A DNA stretch of 15,749 nt from an uncultured Candidatus Altimarinota bacterium (GTDB lineage: Bacteria > Patescibacteriota > Gracilibacteria > UBA4473), in NCBI GenBank assembly GCA_938021445.1, contig CALIGR010000160.1, forward strand, positions 1 to 15,749. Direction: 5' to 3'. Numbering within the stretch: position 1 is the first letter of the stretch; every line of letters starts with the position of its first letter. The position numbers were made by a program, and so were the translations under genes. The notes under the pieces were generated by a model, which saw nothing but the letters and a program-made list of their open reading frames with translations, did no database searches and had not been told where the DNA came from. Of the stretch, positions 1-7,255 are shown piece after piece.

Positions 1-306
1 ATAAACATCAATATCTAGTTTTCGAGACTTGATGAGAATCTGTATTGGAAAATTAAGCGCATTAAGAAACCTCTGGTAGGACAGGATAATGGATTCCTGT
101 TCGGGCTCTGATTTCAGATTAAAGTTAACCGACCCAACTTCTAAAATCGTCCGCAATCCTCCATTCTTAAGCACGAGCATATCGTCATGGGCTCCCGCAA
201 AGTCTAGATACCGTTGAGTTGAAGCTACCTTTATTTTTTTCTGCCCTCGAACCGTACTTTTAGGCTTTTGAGCCTTCGGAGCCGTTTTTGTCTTTTTACC
301 AAACAT
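1..306 (-). CDS. TraC-like protein of a type IV secretion-like system, N-terminal part (3' end outside window)
   Basis: An open frame of 102 codons runs off the left edge, starting at the ATG at 306-304. The first 25 or so residues are a Lys/Pro/Ala-rich basic tail. It is followed by a domain with STQRYLDF (29-36), a segment containing LKNGGLRTILEVGSVNF, then EPEQESIILSYQRFLNAL and FPIQILIKSRKLDID. This arrangement (a 'what is the protein doing' strand, then E-Q-E-x-I helix, then P-I-Q-I strand) matches the N-terminal TraC/VirB4-type domain found in CPR T4SS loci, where it usually sits just upstream of the VirB4 ATPase. It lies 11 bases downstream of prgI on the same strand, so the two are probably co-transcribed. 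No Shine-Dalgarno sequence precedes the start. The VirB4-like ATPase expected next would lie outside the window. The family call is from memory of sequence pattern; the C-terminal part cannot be judged. Confidence 0.72.
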   Translation of the reverse strand, partial: MFGKKTKTAPKAQKPKSTVRGQKKIKVASTQRYLDFAGAHDDMLVLKNGGLRTILEVGSVNFNLKSEPEQESIILSYQRFLNALNFPIQILIKSRKLDIDVY

Positions 307-317
307 GTTTAGGTTTT

Positions 318-755
318 TTAGTTACTCGCCGGGTTCTCTCCATCGAGAAGCGCTGCTAGGTTTTTAAATTTATCATCCGAAATTTCTTTTACGGCTAAAT
401 TTTTCTTTTTCTTGTCGGTTTTCTCACTAAAATCTGCCGTCATCGATACCATTGGGCTTGCGCCGGCTTGCCAGTAACGTCTTTTCGGCAGAAACAGATT
501 ATGCTCGATCAAAAGCAGGATAAACTTCGTGAGCGAAAGACCTTTGATTTTTACAAAAGCAAAAGCCGCGCCAATCATCAACGGTGTCCAAATAAGGAAG
601 TTCTGAAAAGTTCCCAAAATATAAGTTTTATTGAGGCTCGTAAAAAGCATGTACGAAAACCCGCCCGTCACCAGTAGTACGATCAATTGTGGCAGCGTGA
701 TAAACCACAAAATCTGATCGGCTCGCTGTACGTTCTGAGGCACTTTAAATCGCAT
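318..755 (-). CDS. PrgI family inner-membrane protein of a type IV secretion-like system
   Basis: A 145-residue protein beginning MRFKVPQNVQRADQILWF, the typical start of PrgI proteins (R-x-x-V-P-Q, then an acidic/amide stretch before the first helix). Two hydrophobic segments lie at about 15-40 and 50-70, followed by the LLIEHNLFLPKRRYW segment (about 81-95) that ends the conserved PrgI core. PrgI is a small inner-membrane component of Gram-positive and CPR T4SS loci, placed next to the TraC/VirB4 ATPase, in the position of VirB3. Beyond residue 95 there is a charged, Lys-rich tail (to 145) that is longer than the short end of many PrgI proteins and looks disordered and cytoplasmic. The gene is followed 11 bases later by the TraC-like gene. 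A good promoter lies only 6 bases ahead of the ATG, so its mRNA should be leaderless. Confidence 0.82.
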   Translation of the reverse strand: MRFKVPQNVQRADQILWFITLPQLIVLLVTGGFSYMLFTSLNKTYILGTFQNFLIWTPLMIGAAFAFVKIKGLSLTKFILLLIEHNLFLPKRRYWQAGASPMVSMTADFSEKTDKKKKNLAVKEISDDKFKNLAALLDGENPASN

Positions 756-761
756 CTCACC

Positions 762-790
762 ATTGTAGCACAGATCACCTCAATTTACAA
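762..790 (-). promoter_or_regulatory. Promoter of prgI, with a tandem 7-base repeat over the -35 box
   Basis: Reading the minus strand, a -35 TTGTAA (790-785) and an extended -10 TGC-TACAAT (767-762) are separated by 17 bases. Only 6 bases remain between the -10 box and the prgI ATG (755-753), so transcription should begin at or within a base or two of the start codon. The plus-strand sequence AATTTAC occurs twice in direct tandem at 782-795 and covers the -35 box, which could be a regulator site. No clear promoter was found in the other direction for gdhA. Confidence 0.55.
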
Positions 791-855
791 TTTACTATAG
801 CGCAAACTTTTCGCTTCTTTAGGCTGAGTTCGTATTCGTTTAAAAAAACCAAAAA

Positions 856-2154
856 ATGAGTCAAAATACCCCCTACCAAAACTTCGTAAAAACTCTTACC
901 AAAGCCACAAAAGAAATAGGACTAAGTGATGAAAAATTTGAAGCGCTCAAGCAGTGTGAAAACATTTTTGAGACTGAAATTTCATTTAAAAAAGACGATG
1001 GAAGTACCGAAAAGGTAAATGGTTACCGCGTTCAGCATAATTCTTCCCGAGGAGCATACAAAGGTGGTATACGATTTCATCCAGAAGCAGACTTAAACGA
1101 AGTCAAAACTCTGGCCTCTCTCATGAGTCTAAAATGTGCCGTAGTTAACATCCCTCTTGGCGGTGGAAAAGGAGGCGTACAGGTAAACCCAAAAAATCTA
1201 AGTAAAACAGAACTAGAAAGACTTTCTAGAGCTTATTTTCGAGCTGGGACTGAGGCCAATGTGTTTGGAGTCAATAAAGACATTCCCGCTCCAGACGTTT
1301 ACACTAATCCACAGATCATGGCCTGGATGCTCGACGAGCACGAAAAAATCATCGGCTATAAATCTCCAGGAGCGATTACCGGAAAACCGGTCGAGCTTGG
1401 AGGCAGTCTAGGGAGATCTTATGCAACCGCTCAGGGGGGATTTTTTGTCCTTCAGAAATATTTAGAAAAGACCCGGAAAGATTTATCTCAAACCACCATC
1501 GCTATTCAAGGATTTGGAAACGCCGGTGCTTACTTTGCTGAAATTGTGAGTAAAGCTGGAGGAAAAGTAGTCGCCGCCTCTGATTCAAGTGGAGCTGTTT
1601 TCTGTAAAGGGGATGAATGCGAAATCCCAAAACTCAAAGAGTATAAAAAAACTTTCGGTGGCCTGAGAAATACTTTTTGTGAAGGCGATACCTGTGACAT
1701 CCAAAAGATGAAAGCCGAAAAAATGGAAGTTTTGACCAATGAAGAACTGCTTGAGTTGGACGTGGACGTCTTGGTTTTAGCGGCTCTAGACGGTGTCGTT
1801 CATTCAGGCAATGCACACAACATAAAAGCCAAGACCATTCTCGAGCTGGCCAATGGCCCCATAACACTAGAGGCTGATGAAATTTTACACAAAAAAAACA
1901 TTGATGTGATCCCCGACATTTTAGCTAATGCTGGAGGGGTAACCGTCTCATACTTCGAATGGGTACAAAACCGGTCTGGTGACGTCTGGTCTGAAAACCT
2001 CGTAAACGAAAAACTAAAAATAGTGATGGATAACGCCTTCACCGATCTCTATGAAATTTATGAACAACATGACAAACAAGACCTAAGAACCTCAGCCTTC
2101 ATCCTCGGCATGCAACGAATCATCAATGCCATGGAACTAAGAGGCTGGCTTTAG
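856..2154 (+). CDS. gdhA: Glu/Leu/Phe/Val dehydrogenase family, probable NAD(P)-dependent glutamate dehydrogenase
   Basis: A full-length 432-residue protein. It should catalyse reversible oxidative deamination of glutamate to 2-oxoglutarate and ammonia in the cytoplasm. The N-terminal substrate domain has KGGIRFHP (K69), the family signature IPLGGGKGG with active-site lysine K105, and PAPDVYT with the catalytic aspartate D147. The Rossmann nucleotide domain has GFGNAG (219-224). The C-terminal part has NAGGVTVSYFEW, whose S365 fits the residue that, with K69, selects glutamate over other amino acids. Cofactor choice cannot be decided. Odd feature: after DSSGAV (about 243-248) there is an extra stretch with a duplicated C-x-G-D-x-C motif (C250/C255 and C275/C280), longer than the usual loop here. 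The gene stands alone, divergent from prgI. Its start has no Shine-Dalgarno sequence, only an A-rich run, and no convincing promoter was seen in the 100-base gap. Confidence 0.93.
   Translation: MSQNTPYQNFVKTLTKATKEIGLSDEKFEALKQCENIFETEISFKKDDGSTEKVNGYRVQHNSSRGAYKGGIRFHPEADLNEVKTLASLMSLKCAVVNIPLGGGKGGVQVNPKNLSKTELERLSRAYFRAGTEANVFGVNKDIPAPDVYTNPQIMAWMLDEHEKIIGYKSPGAITGKPVELGGSLGRSYATAQGGFFVLQKYLEKTRKDLSQTTIAIQGFGNAGAYFAEIVSKAGGKVVAASDSSGAVFCKGDECEIPKLKEYKKTFGGLRNTFCEGDTCDIQKMKAEKMEVLTNEELLELDVDVLVLAALDGVVHSGNAHNIKAKTILELANGPITLEADEILHKKNIDVIPDILANAGGVTVSYFEWVQNRSGDVWSENLVNEKLKIVMDNAFTDLYEIYEQHDKQDLRTSAFILGMQRIINAMELRGWL
1600..1713 (+). repeat. Diverged internal duplication in gdhA giving two CxGDxC motifs
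   Basis: Residues 249-261 (FCKGDECEIPKLK, bases 1600-1638) and 274-286 (FCEGDTCDIQKMK, bases 1675-1713) align without gaps with 8 of 13 identities and conservative changes at most other positions. They lie 25 residues apart. The four cysteines form two C-x4-C pairs. Confidence 0.7.
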
Positions 2155-2201
2155 GCTTTACCTGGACAAAACCCTTTTTTTTTCTATATTCTCGATCGAA
2201 A

Positions 2202-2207
2202 TATAAT
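2202..2207 (+). promoter_or_regulatory. Probable -10 box of the infB promoter
   Basis: A perfect TATAAT in the 89-base gap between gdhA and infB. The matching -35 position is only T-rich (nine T's at 2175-2183), so the promoter is judged from the -10 alone. Transcription would start near 2214, giving a leader of about 30 bases before the infB ATG. Confidence 0.4.
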
Positions 2208-2214
2208 TAAATCG

Positions 2215-2227
2215 GGAGAAATTCTCC
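2215..2227 (+). promoter_or_regulatory. Inverted repeat at the expected 5' end of the infB mRNA
   Basis: GGAGAA and TTCTCC form a perfect 6-base inverted repeat around one A, followed by a possible G-U pair (2214/2228). In RNA it would form a short hairpin exactly at the predicted 5' end and hide the only purine-rich (GGGAGAA) stretch ahead of the gene. That stretch is in any case about 24 bases from the ATG, too far for a normal ribosome binding site. Confidence 0.35.
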
Positions 2228-2243
2228 TTTGTTTTGTGTCTGA

Positions 2244-4355
2244 ATGCCTATTTTGCTCGCGGATCTCGCTAAGAAACTAGAAATTGCCCCAGAAGCGGTG
2301 ACGCTTCACGCAATGGACTTGGAATATGATATTCCAGAAGATGAGATGATCGCGGACGAAGTAGCTCGTGAAATCGAGAAACTTGAAATCGGAGACGAAC
2401 TCGCCCAAATTGATCATGAGTTTGAGGATCAAATGGATCGTGAAATCGTAGAATCACAACAAAAACAAACCGCCGGGCAGAAAAAAGTCGTGAAGAAGAA
2501 AAAAGAAGAGCCTGAAGAAGAAGTCCGCGAAGAAGTCGTTGTTGTTAAAGATGAATCTGGAGTCACCATTCTTCCAGAAAATCTGACCGTTAGAGAGCTC
2601 GCGGTTAAAATCGGAAAACCAATTCCTATTGTTTTAGTGAAACTAAAGCAAAATGGAATCGTCGCGAACCTTAAAGAAGAAGTCGACTACGAAACGGCCG
2701 CGATTGTTTCCGAAGAGCTTGGTGTTAAGGTTAAAAAGGAAACCACAGAGCTAACGGGAGAGGACCTTTTCCGAGGAAATCTATCAGACCTACTCGCTGA
2801 TGAGGATCCCGAGTACTTACAAAAACGCCCACCCGTGATTTCAATCATGGGACACGTCGACCACGGAAAAACTTCAATCCTAGACCACATCAGAAAAGCC
2901 AATGTGGTTGATGGTGAAGCCGGTGGGATCACTCAAAGTATCGGAGCTTACCAAGTTGATCTAGACGGCCAGTCTATCACCTTTTTGGATACACCAGGAC
3001 ATGCTGCCTTCACGACTATGAGAGCGCGTGGAGCTCGGGCGACGGATATCGCGATCTTAGTCGTTGCCGCCACAGAAGGACTCAAGCCACAATCAATTGA
3101 AGCTATAAACCACGCCAAAGAAGCTGAAATTCCGATCATCGTCGCTATTAATAAAATGGATCTTGATGGAGCGAACCCAGACCTCGTAAAAGGTGGTCTG
3201 GCCGAACAAAATCTCAATCCTGAAGACTGGGGGGGCGACACGCCTTGCATCCCCGTTTCAGCCAAAAGCGGACTGGGAATGGATAAACTACTCGAGACTA
3301 TTTTGATCGTCGCCGAAGTACAAGAACTAAAAGCGAACCCTAATCGGACCGCTATTGGAACCGTCCTCGAATCAGTCATGGACAAAAAAGCCGGAATATC
3401 AGCTACCGTTTTGATCAATACCGGGACCCTCAAACGAGGAGACGCTTTTGTGATTTATGATCAAAGTGGAAAAATACGAAGCATGAAAGACTTCCACGGT
3501 CATGAAATTAAAGAAGCGGGTCCCTCTGTCCCCGTTAACATTTCAGGATTTTCAGTTCTCCCTCAAACAGGGGATCTGATTCAGGTGATGGAAAGCGAAA
3601 AAGTCGCTCGTAAAAAGTCCGAAGAAGTCGCCTCAATTCATCATGAAGATGAACTCTCAAAACGAAAAAAATTCTCACTTGCAACGCTCAAAGCTCGGAT
3701 CGCCGAAGGAAAACTTGATCAACTCAAGCTTGTCGTTAAGGCTGATTCAAATGGAAGCCTCGAAGCCGTTGTTGCCGAGGCTGAAAAATGTAAAACAGAA
3801 GAAAGTATGGCGAGAGTCGTGCACTCTGGAATAGGTGAAATCACTGAATCTGATGTTATGCTCGCGGCCGCGGGAGGAACGGTAGTCGTTGGTTTTAATG
3901 TCACTACTCCAGGCAGAATCAGTAAAATTGCAGAAAGGCAAGGCGTTGAAATTTTGACCTATGATGTCATTTATCACCTTGTTGAGAAGGTCCAAGAAAT
4001 CCTAGAAGCTCGTGATCTTGATCAAGGTGGCGAAGAAATTGTTGGAGGGTTTAAGATCAAAAAAATATTCGCCTCAAACAAAAAAATGGCCGTTATTGGT
4101 GGAGAAATTTTAAGTGGGAAAGTTCGAAAACTATCTCTGATCCGAGTTTTTAGAGAAAACCCTGAAAAAGACGAAGAGGAAGATGCAGATCCAGAAATAT
4201 TGGTTGGAACCGCTAAAATAGCCACTGTTCAAAGGGGATCCGACGAAGTGAATGAGCTCAGTGACGAAGGCCTCGAGTGTGGGATGAAAGTAGAACACTC
4301 AGGAATTACGTTCGAAGAGGGAGACCGAATCGAACTCTTTGTCGTAAAAAAGTAG
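2244..4355 (+). CDS. infB: Translation initiation factor IF-2
   Basis: A complete 703-residue IF-2, the GTPase that brings initiator tRNA to the 30S subunit and promotes subunit joining. An N-terminal IF2N-like segment (LADLAKKLEI, 5-14) is followed by an acidic and then Lys/Glu-rich linker (about 45-105). A second IF2_N domain spans about 114-166. The G domain starts near 198 with G1 GHVDHGKT (203-210), G2 GGIT (227-230), G3 DTPGH (249-253), G4 NKMD (303-306) and a SAKSG G5. Domains II, III and IV follow, including the EKVQEILEARDLD region, and end in the EEGDRIELFVV segment typical of the C-terminus. The N-terminal region is short compared with that of E. coli. Unlike many bacteria, it is not flanked by nusA or rbfA but lies between gdhA and a sugar transferase. 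The ATG has no Shine-Dalgarno sequence. The gene ends TAG followed at once by TGA. Confidence 0.97.
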   Translation: MPILLADLAKKLEIAPEAVTLHAMDLEYDIPEDEMIADEVAREIEKLEIGDELAQIDHEFEDQMDREIVESQQKQTAGQKKVVKKKKEEPEEEVREEVVVVKDESGVTILPENLTVRELAVKIGKPIPIVLVKLKQNGIVANLKEEVDYETAAIVSEELGVKVKKETTELTGEDLFRGNLSDLLADEDPEYLQKRPPVISIMGHVDHGKTSILDHIRKANVVDGEAGGITQSIGAYQVDLDGQSITFLDTPGHAAFTTMRARGARATDIAILVVAATEGLKPQSIEAINHAKEAEIPIIVAINKMDLDGANPDLVKGGLAEQNLNPEDWGGDTPCIPVSAKSGLGMDKLLETILIVAEVQELKANPNRTAIGTVLESVMDKKAGISATVLINTGTLKRGDAFVIYDQSGKIRSMKDFHGHEIKEAGPSVPVNISGFSVLPQTGDLIQVMESEKVARKKSEEVASIHHEDELSKRKKFSLATLKARIAEGKLDQLKLVVKADSNGSLEAVVAEAEKCKTEESMARVVHSGIGEITESDVMLAAAGGTVVVGFNVTTPGRISKIAERQGVEILTYDVIYHLVEKVQEILEARDLDQGGEEIVGGFKIKKIFASNKKMAVIGGEILSGKVRKLSLIRVFRENPEKDEEEDADPEILVGTAKIATVQRGSDEVNELSDEGLECGMKVEHSGITFEEGDRIELFVVKK

Positions 4356-4390
4356 TGAAAAAATAATTTTTTTGTTTCTAAGCAGCGTCC

Positions 4391-5833
4391 ATGAAACGAT
4401 CTGAAGTGATCTACACACTCCTCAAGATAGTAACGGATGGAACGGCTATATTTTTAGCAATTCTGAGTGCTTATGCGCTAAGAATCAGTTTTTATGAATT
4501 TGATTTCTTAAACAGATCATTCCAGCTCTTCCCAGAACCAATAAGCAGCTATCCACTTTTAGCGTTCCTATACTTCACATTCTTATGTACTTCCTTCTTA
4601 CTAGTTGTACTGGCTATAAACGGACGGTACGAAATTCCTAAAAAAGAGCCGTTTCATCGAGAAGTCGCCAGTCTTTTTTGGAGTCTTTCGACTGGAATGG
4701 CCTTAGTTTTAGTCTACTTTTTCTTCACCCAGTTCACTTTTTTTTCTCGGCTTATTTTTGGCCTCGCTTGGGGTATTGCTTTCGTGTATATCATTATTGG
4801 GCGACTGGTTCTGCGCGCACTAAAGCAAAGACTTAACCGCAAGGGCCTCGGACGCACTCAAGTACTCTTAATTGGAAACCATGAAAAAGTGACGCTCAGT
4901 GTAATCGACCACCTTAAAAATGATCCTGAATACGGACTTGTCGGTATCATAAGTAGTGAAAATCTACCGAGTATCGACTTCGAAAAAAAGATCATCACTG
5001 GTCACATAAACCAGCTTCGAGCCATTCTCGAATCTAACTACATAAACGAAGTCTGGCTTGCCGCTCCACACTCAGAGAAATTAAACCACGAAATCGCAAA
5101 GATTGCTCATAGTCATCACAAAACCTTTAGGCTTTTCCCGGACGAAATCGCACTAGACTTGGCTGGGCTAGAGCTTTCTACTTTTCATGATTTACCGCTG
5201 GTAACGCTTAAAAACAACAACCTCAATGGTTGGGGGCTCGTGCTTAAGAATATTTTCGACCTAGTCTCCGCTTCGCTGATTTTAGTAATTTTAAGTCCAG
5301 TATTGATTACTATTGCCCTCATTATAAAACTTAAAAACCCAAAGGCCCCAATTATATACAAGTCCAAACGAGTCGGGCTTAATGGCCGAATTTTTGACTG
5401 CTACAAGTTTCGAACCATGGTCCCAAACGCGGACGAACTTAAGCAGGAACTCATTGAGCAAAATGAACGAAAAGGAGGCATTCTCTTTAAAATGGCAGAC
5501 GACCCAAGAATCACTTCTTTTGGTAAATTTTTAAGAAAATCTTCACTCGATGAGTTTCCACAACTATTTAATATCCTAAAGCGGGACATGAGCTTTATTG
5601 GGCCTCGTCCACACTTAGTCGAGGAAGTACAAAAATACCCAGAAGAACTCAAACAAGTTTTATCAGTCCGCCCAGGCCTTAGTGGATTTGCGCAGATCAA
5701 CGGACATTCCCAACTGAGCTTTGAAGAAGAAATGAGATACGAATTATTTTATCTAAAAAACTGGAGCTTCAGTTTAGATTTACTCATATTTTTAAAATCA
5801 TTTTTAGTGGTGCTCCGAAGCAATAATCAATAA
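4391..5833 (+). CDS. Polyprenyl-phosphate sugar-1-phosphate transferase (exopolysaccharide initiating enzyme)
   Basis: A 480-residue membrane protein of the WbaP/EpsE-like family. Such enzymes move a sugar-1-phosphate from a nucleotide sugar to undecaprenyl phosphate and so begin assembly of a surface polysaccharide or glycan. Four N-terminal membrane segments (about 10-30, 52-75, 96-115, 119-140) lead into a Rossmann-like CoA-binding-type domain (about 150-265, with VLLIGN at 158-163). A fifth hydrophobic segment (288-311) opens the catalytic bacterial sugar transferase domain. That domain has CYKFRTM (337-343), the Asp-Glu pair in SSLDEFPQLFN (D387, E388), GPRP (404-407) and SVRPGLSGFAQING. 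The sugar cannot be read from sequence. It starts 35 bases after infB. It is followed by an LCP ligase gene, so the product of the pair may be a polymer attached to the cell wall. No Shine-Dalgarno sequence is present. Confidence 0.9.
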   Translation: MKRSEVIYTLLKIVTDGTAIFLAILSAYALRISFYEFDFLNRSFQLFPEPISSYPLLAFLYFTFLCTSFLLVVLAINGRYEIPKKEPFHREVASLFWSLSTGMALVLVYFFFTQFTFFSRLIFGLAWGIAFVYIIIGRLVLRALKQRLNRKGLGRTQVLLIGNHEKVTLSVIDHLKNDPEYGLVGIISSENLPSIDFEKKIITGHINQLRAILESNYINEVWLAAPHSEKLNHEIAKIAHSHHKTFRLFPDEIALDLAGLELSTFHDLPLVTLKNNNLNGWGLVLKNIFDLVSASLILVILSPVLITIALIIKLKNPKAPIIYKSKRVGLNGRIFDCYKFRTMVPNADELKQELIEQNERKGGILFKMADDPRITSFGKFLRKSSLDEFPQLFNILKRDMSFIGPRPHLVEEVQKYPEELKQVLSVRPGLSGFAQINGHSQLSFEEEMRYELFYLKNWSFSLDLLIFLKSFLVVLRSNNQ

Positions 5834-5836
5834 AAA

Positions 5837-5896
5837 ATGGCACAAGTTTTTGCTTTGGCAGAAGCCATTACTAAACTAGCCCGAGATGGATTTTAA
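5837..5896 (+). CDS. Possible 19-codon leader ORF overlapping the LCP gene start
   Basis: An ATG at 5837, four bases after the sugar transferase stop codon, opens a 19-residue frame (MAQVFALAEAITKLARDGF) that ends with TAA at 5894-5896. It overlaps the first 11 bases of the LCP gene in another frame. The arrangement would suit translational coupling, and the peptide is amphipathic-looking. With no ribosome binding site and such short length it may equally be chance. The same stretch holds AATGGC and GCCATT, able to form a 6-base stem. Confidence 0.2.
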   Translation: MAQVFALAEAITKLARDGF

Positions 5897-7250
5897 GGTT
5901 AAAAAAATAAACAGAAGCTCCAGTAAAAATCGCCTGTGGAGGTGGTCTACACAGCATTTTGGGATTGCCGGCAGTACTTTGCTGATACTCTTGGTTTTTC
6001 TACTTCTAGTAGGTTTGACCGGAAACGCCGTTAAAAATTTTATGAAAGAAGGCGTAAAAATTGTAAGGCCGAGCCTTCCTTCCTTTGGGGTAGAACAAGA
6101 TGACTTTGGCCATACCAACGTACTCCTGCTTGGGGTCGCTGGCGCGCAAGAACAAGGGGGACTGCTAACCGACTCAATGATGGTCATCTCTATTAACCCT
6201 CACGTCCCTTCCGCGTCTTTTCTCAATGTTCCACGAGACCTATACGTAAGATCTCAAGTTGGGCAAAGAAAAATAAACTCAGTCTACCCAGTCGCTTACG
6301 CCAAATATAAAGATCATCAAAAAGCTTTTGAAGTCGTCAAAGGCTCTATTTCCGAGTTTACCGGTGTAGATATCCACTACGCTGTAGAAGTAAATTTCCA
6401 AATTTTTGCCGATATTGTCGATACCCTTGGAGGTATCAATATTTACGTACCGGAAACAATAAACGATCCCTACTACCCTGCCGATAACTACCAATATCAA
6501 ACCTTTATCGCTCGAAAAGGAAACCAAACCATGAACGGTGACATGGCTTTAAAATATGCTCGTAGCCGGCAAACAACGTCAGACTATAGCCGTGCACAGA
6601 GACAGCAAGATATACTACTCGGAATAAAAAATAAAGCTTCAAACTTAAACCTACTCTCAAACTTTGATAAACTCACAAGACTTTATCAAACGTACTTCAA
6701 AAACGTGCATACAGATTTAAATCTAAGTGAGATTTTCGCTCTCGCAAAGATCGCACAAGCCATTGACTACGAAAACTCAACTTTCGCCGTACTCAACGAC
6801 GAAGAAGACCAGAAAGGTGGATTTCTATACTCCCCAGAACGACACATTTACGGCCAATATGTACTGCTTCCTGAGCGAAAACAAGATACCAAAAAATTCA
6901 CCCAACTACTCCTCTCAGAACCAGAGGTCTATCTTGAAAAAAGCCAAATATCGGTACTCAACGGAACCAAAACTCCGGGGTTAGCCGGTCGCGTAGCAAG
7001 CCGCCTTAAAAACTTTGGCTTTCACGTTATAGAAACTGGAAATTACGAAAGCCAGAACGAAATCGAGCGAAGTTTTTTCCGAAAAGTTTCACAAAAAGAA
7101 ACCCCGGCAATGGATACGTTCTTAGAAGACTATCTTAGCCTGCTCCCCCCATTTGGCGAATTTGATGGAGAAAATTATCCCGAAGACAGTTTAGTCGATA
7201 TTCAAATCGTAATCGGAACCGACTTCCTGAAAGAAGAAGACGATCTATAA
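5886..7250 (+). CDS. LytR-CpsA-Psr (LCP) family phosphotransferase with LytR C-terminal domain
   Basis: A 454-residue protein anchored by one membrane helix (about 27-46) after a basic cytoplasmic tail, with the rest outside the membrane. LCP proteins transfer polyprenyl-pyrophosphate-linked glycans onto peptidoglycan or other acceptors. The LCP domain (about 74-250) shows NVLLLGV, LLTDSMMV (D96), SFLNVPRDLYV (R117, D118), GGINIYVPETI, MNGDMALKYARSR (R226, R228) and DYSRAQRQQ, the conserved pyrophosphate-binding Asp/Arg set. A LytR_C-like domain follows at about 352-443 (ISVLNGTKTPGLAGRVASRL, then a degenerate VDIQIVIGTDF strand). It comes 52 bases after the initiating sugar transferase on the same strand, which suggests joint work on a wall-linked glycan. 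The 3' end overlaps the convergent pilT gene by 6 bases. No Shine-Dalgarno sequence precedes the ATG. Confidence 0.92.
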   Translation: MDFKVKKINRSSSKNRLWRWSTQHFGIAGSTLLILLVFLLLVGLTGNAVKNFMKEGVKIVRPSLPSFGVEQDDFGHTNVLLLGVAGAQEQGGLLTDSMMVISINPHVPSASFLNVPRDLYVRSQVGQRKINSVYPVAYAKYKDHQKAFEVVKGSISEFTGVDIHYAVEVNFQIFADIVDTLGGINIYVPETINDPYYPADNYQYQTFIARKGNQTMNGDMALKYARSRQTTSDYSRAQRQQDILLGIKNKASNLNLLSNFDKLTRLYQTYFKNVHTDLNLSEIFALAKIAQAIDYENSTFAVLNDEEDQKGGFLYSPERHIYGQYVLLPERKQDTKKFTQLLLSEPEVYLEKSQISVLNGTKTPGLAGRVASRLKNFGFHVIETGNYESQNEIERSFFRKVSQKETPAMDTFLEDYLSLLPPFGEFDGENYPEDSLVDIQIVIGTDFLKEEDDL

Positions 7251-7255
7251 ATCGT
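7240..7255. repeat. Short inverted repeat whose loop holds both stop codons of LCP and pilT
   Basis: ACGAT and ATCGT flank the six bases CTATAA. Read on plus, the loop ends with TAA, the stop of the LCP gene (7248-7250). Read on minus, it supplies TAG, the stop of pilT (7247-7245). There is no T-tract directly after it on either strand, so it is not a classical terminator. Confidence 0.45.

Noticed and set aside
829..855. TTCGTTTAAA ahead of gdhA, also found at 15422-15431, as a shared regulatory motif
   Set aside because: It is AT-rich, only ten bases long, and placed differently relative to the promoters; probably chance.
2161..2190. T-run after gdhA as an intrinsic terminator
   Set aside because: Nine T's are present, but no stable GC stem of useful length precedes them.
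2948..3433. Minus-strand open frame of 161 codons inside infB
   Set aside because: It is antisense to the IF-2 G domain and domain II; composition is Ser/Ala-rich without motifs.
4358..4376. A-run/T-run after infB as a terminator hairpin
   Set aside because: Only A-T pairing is possible and the sugar transferase gene starts shortly after; too weak to call.
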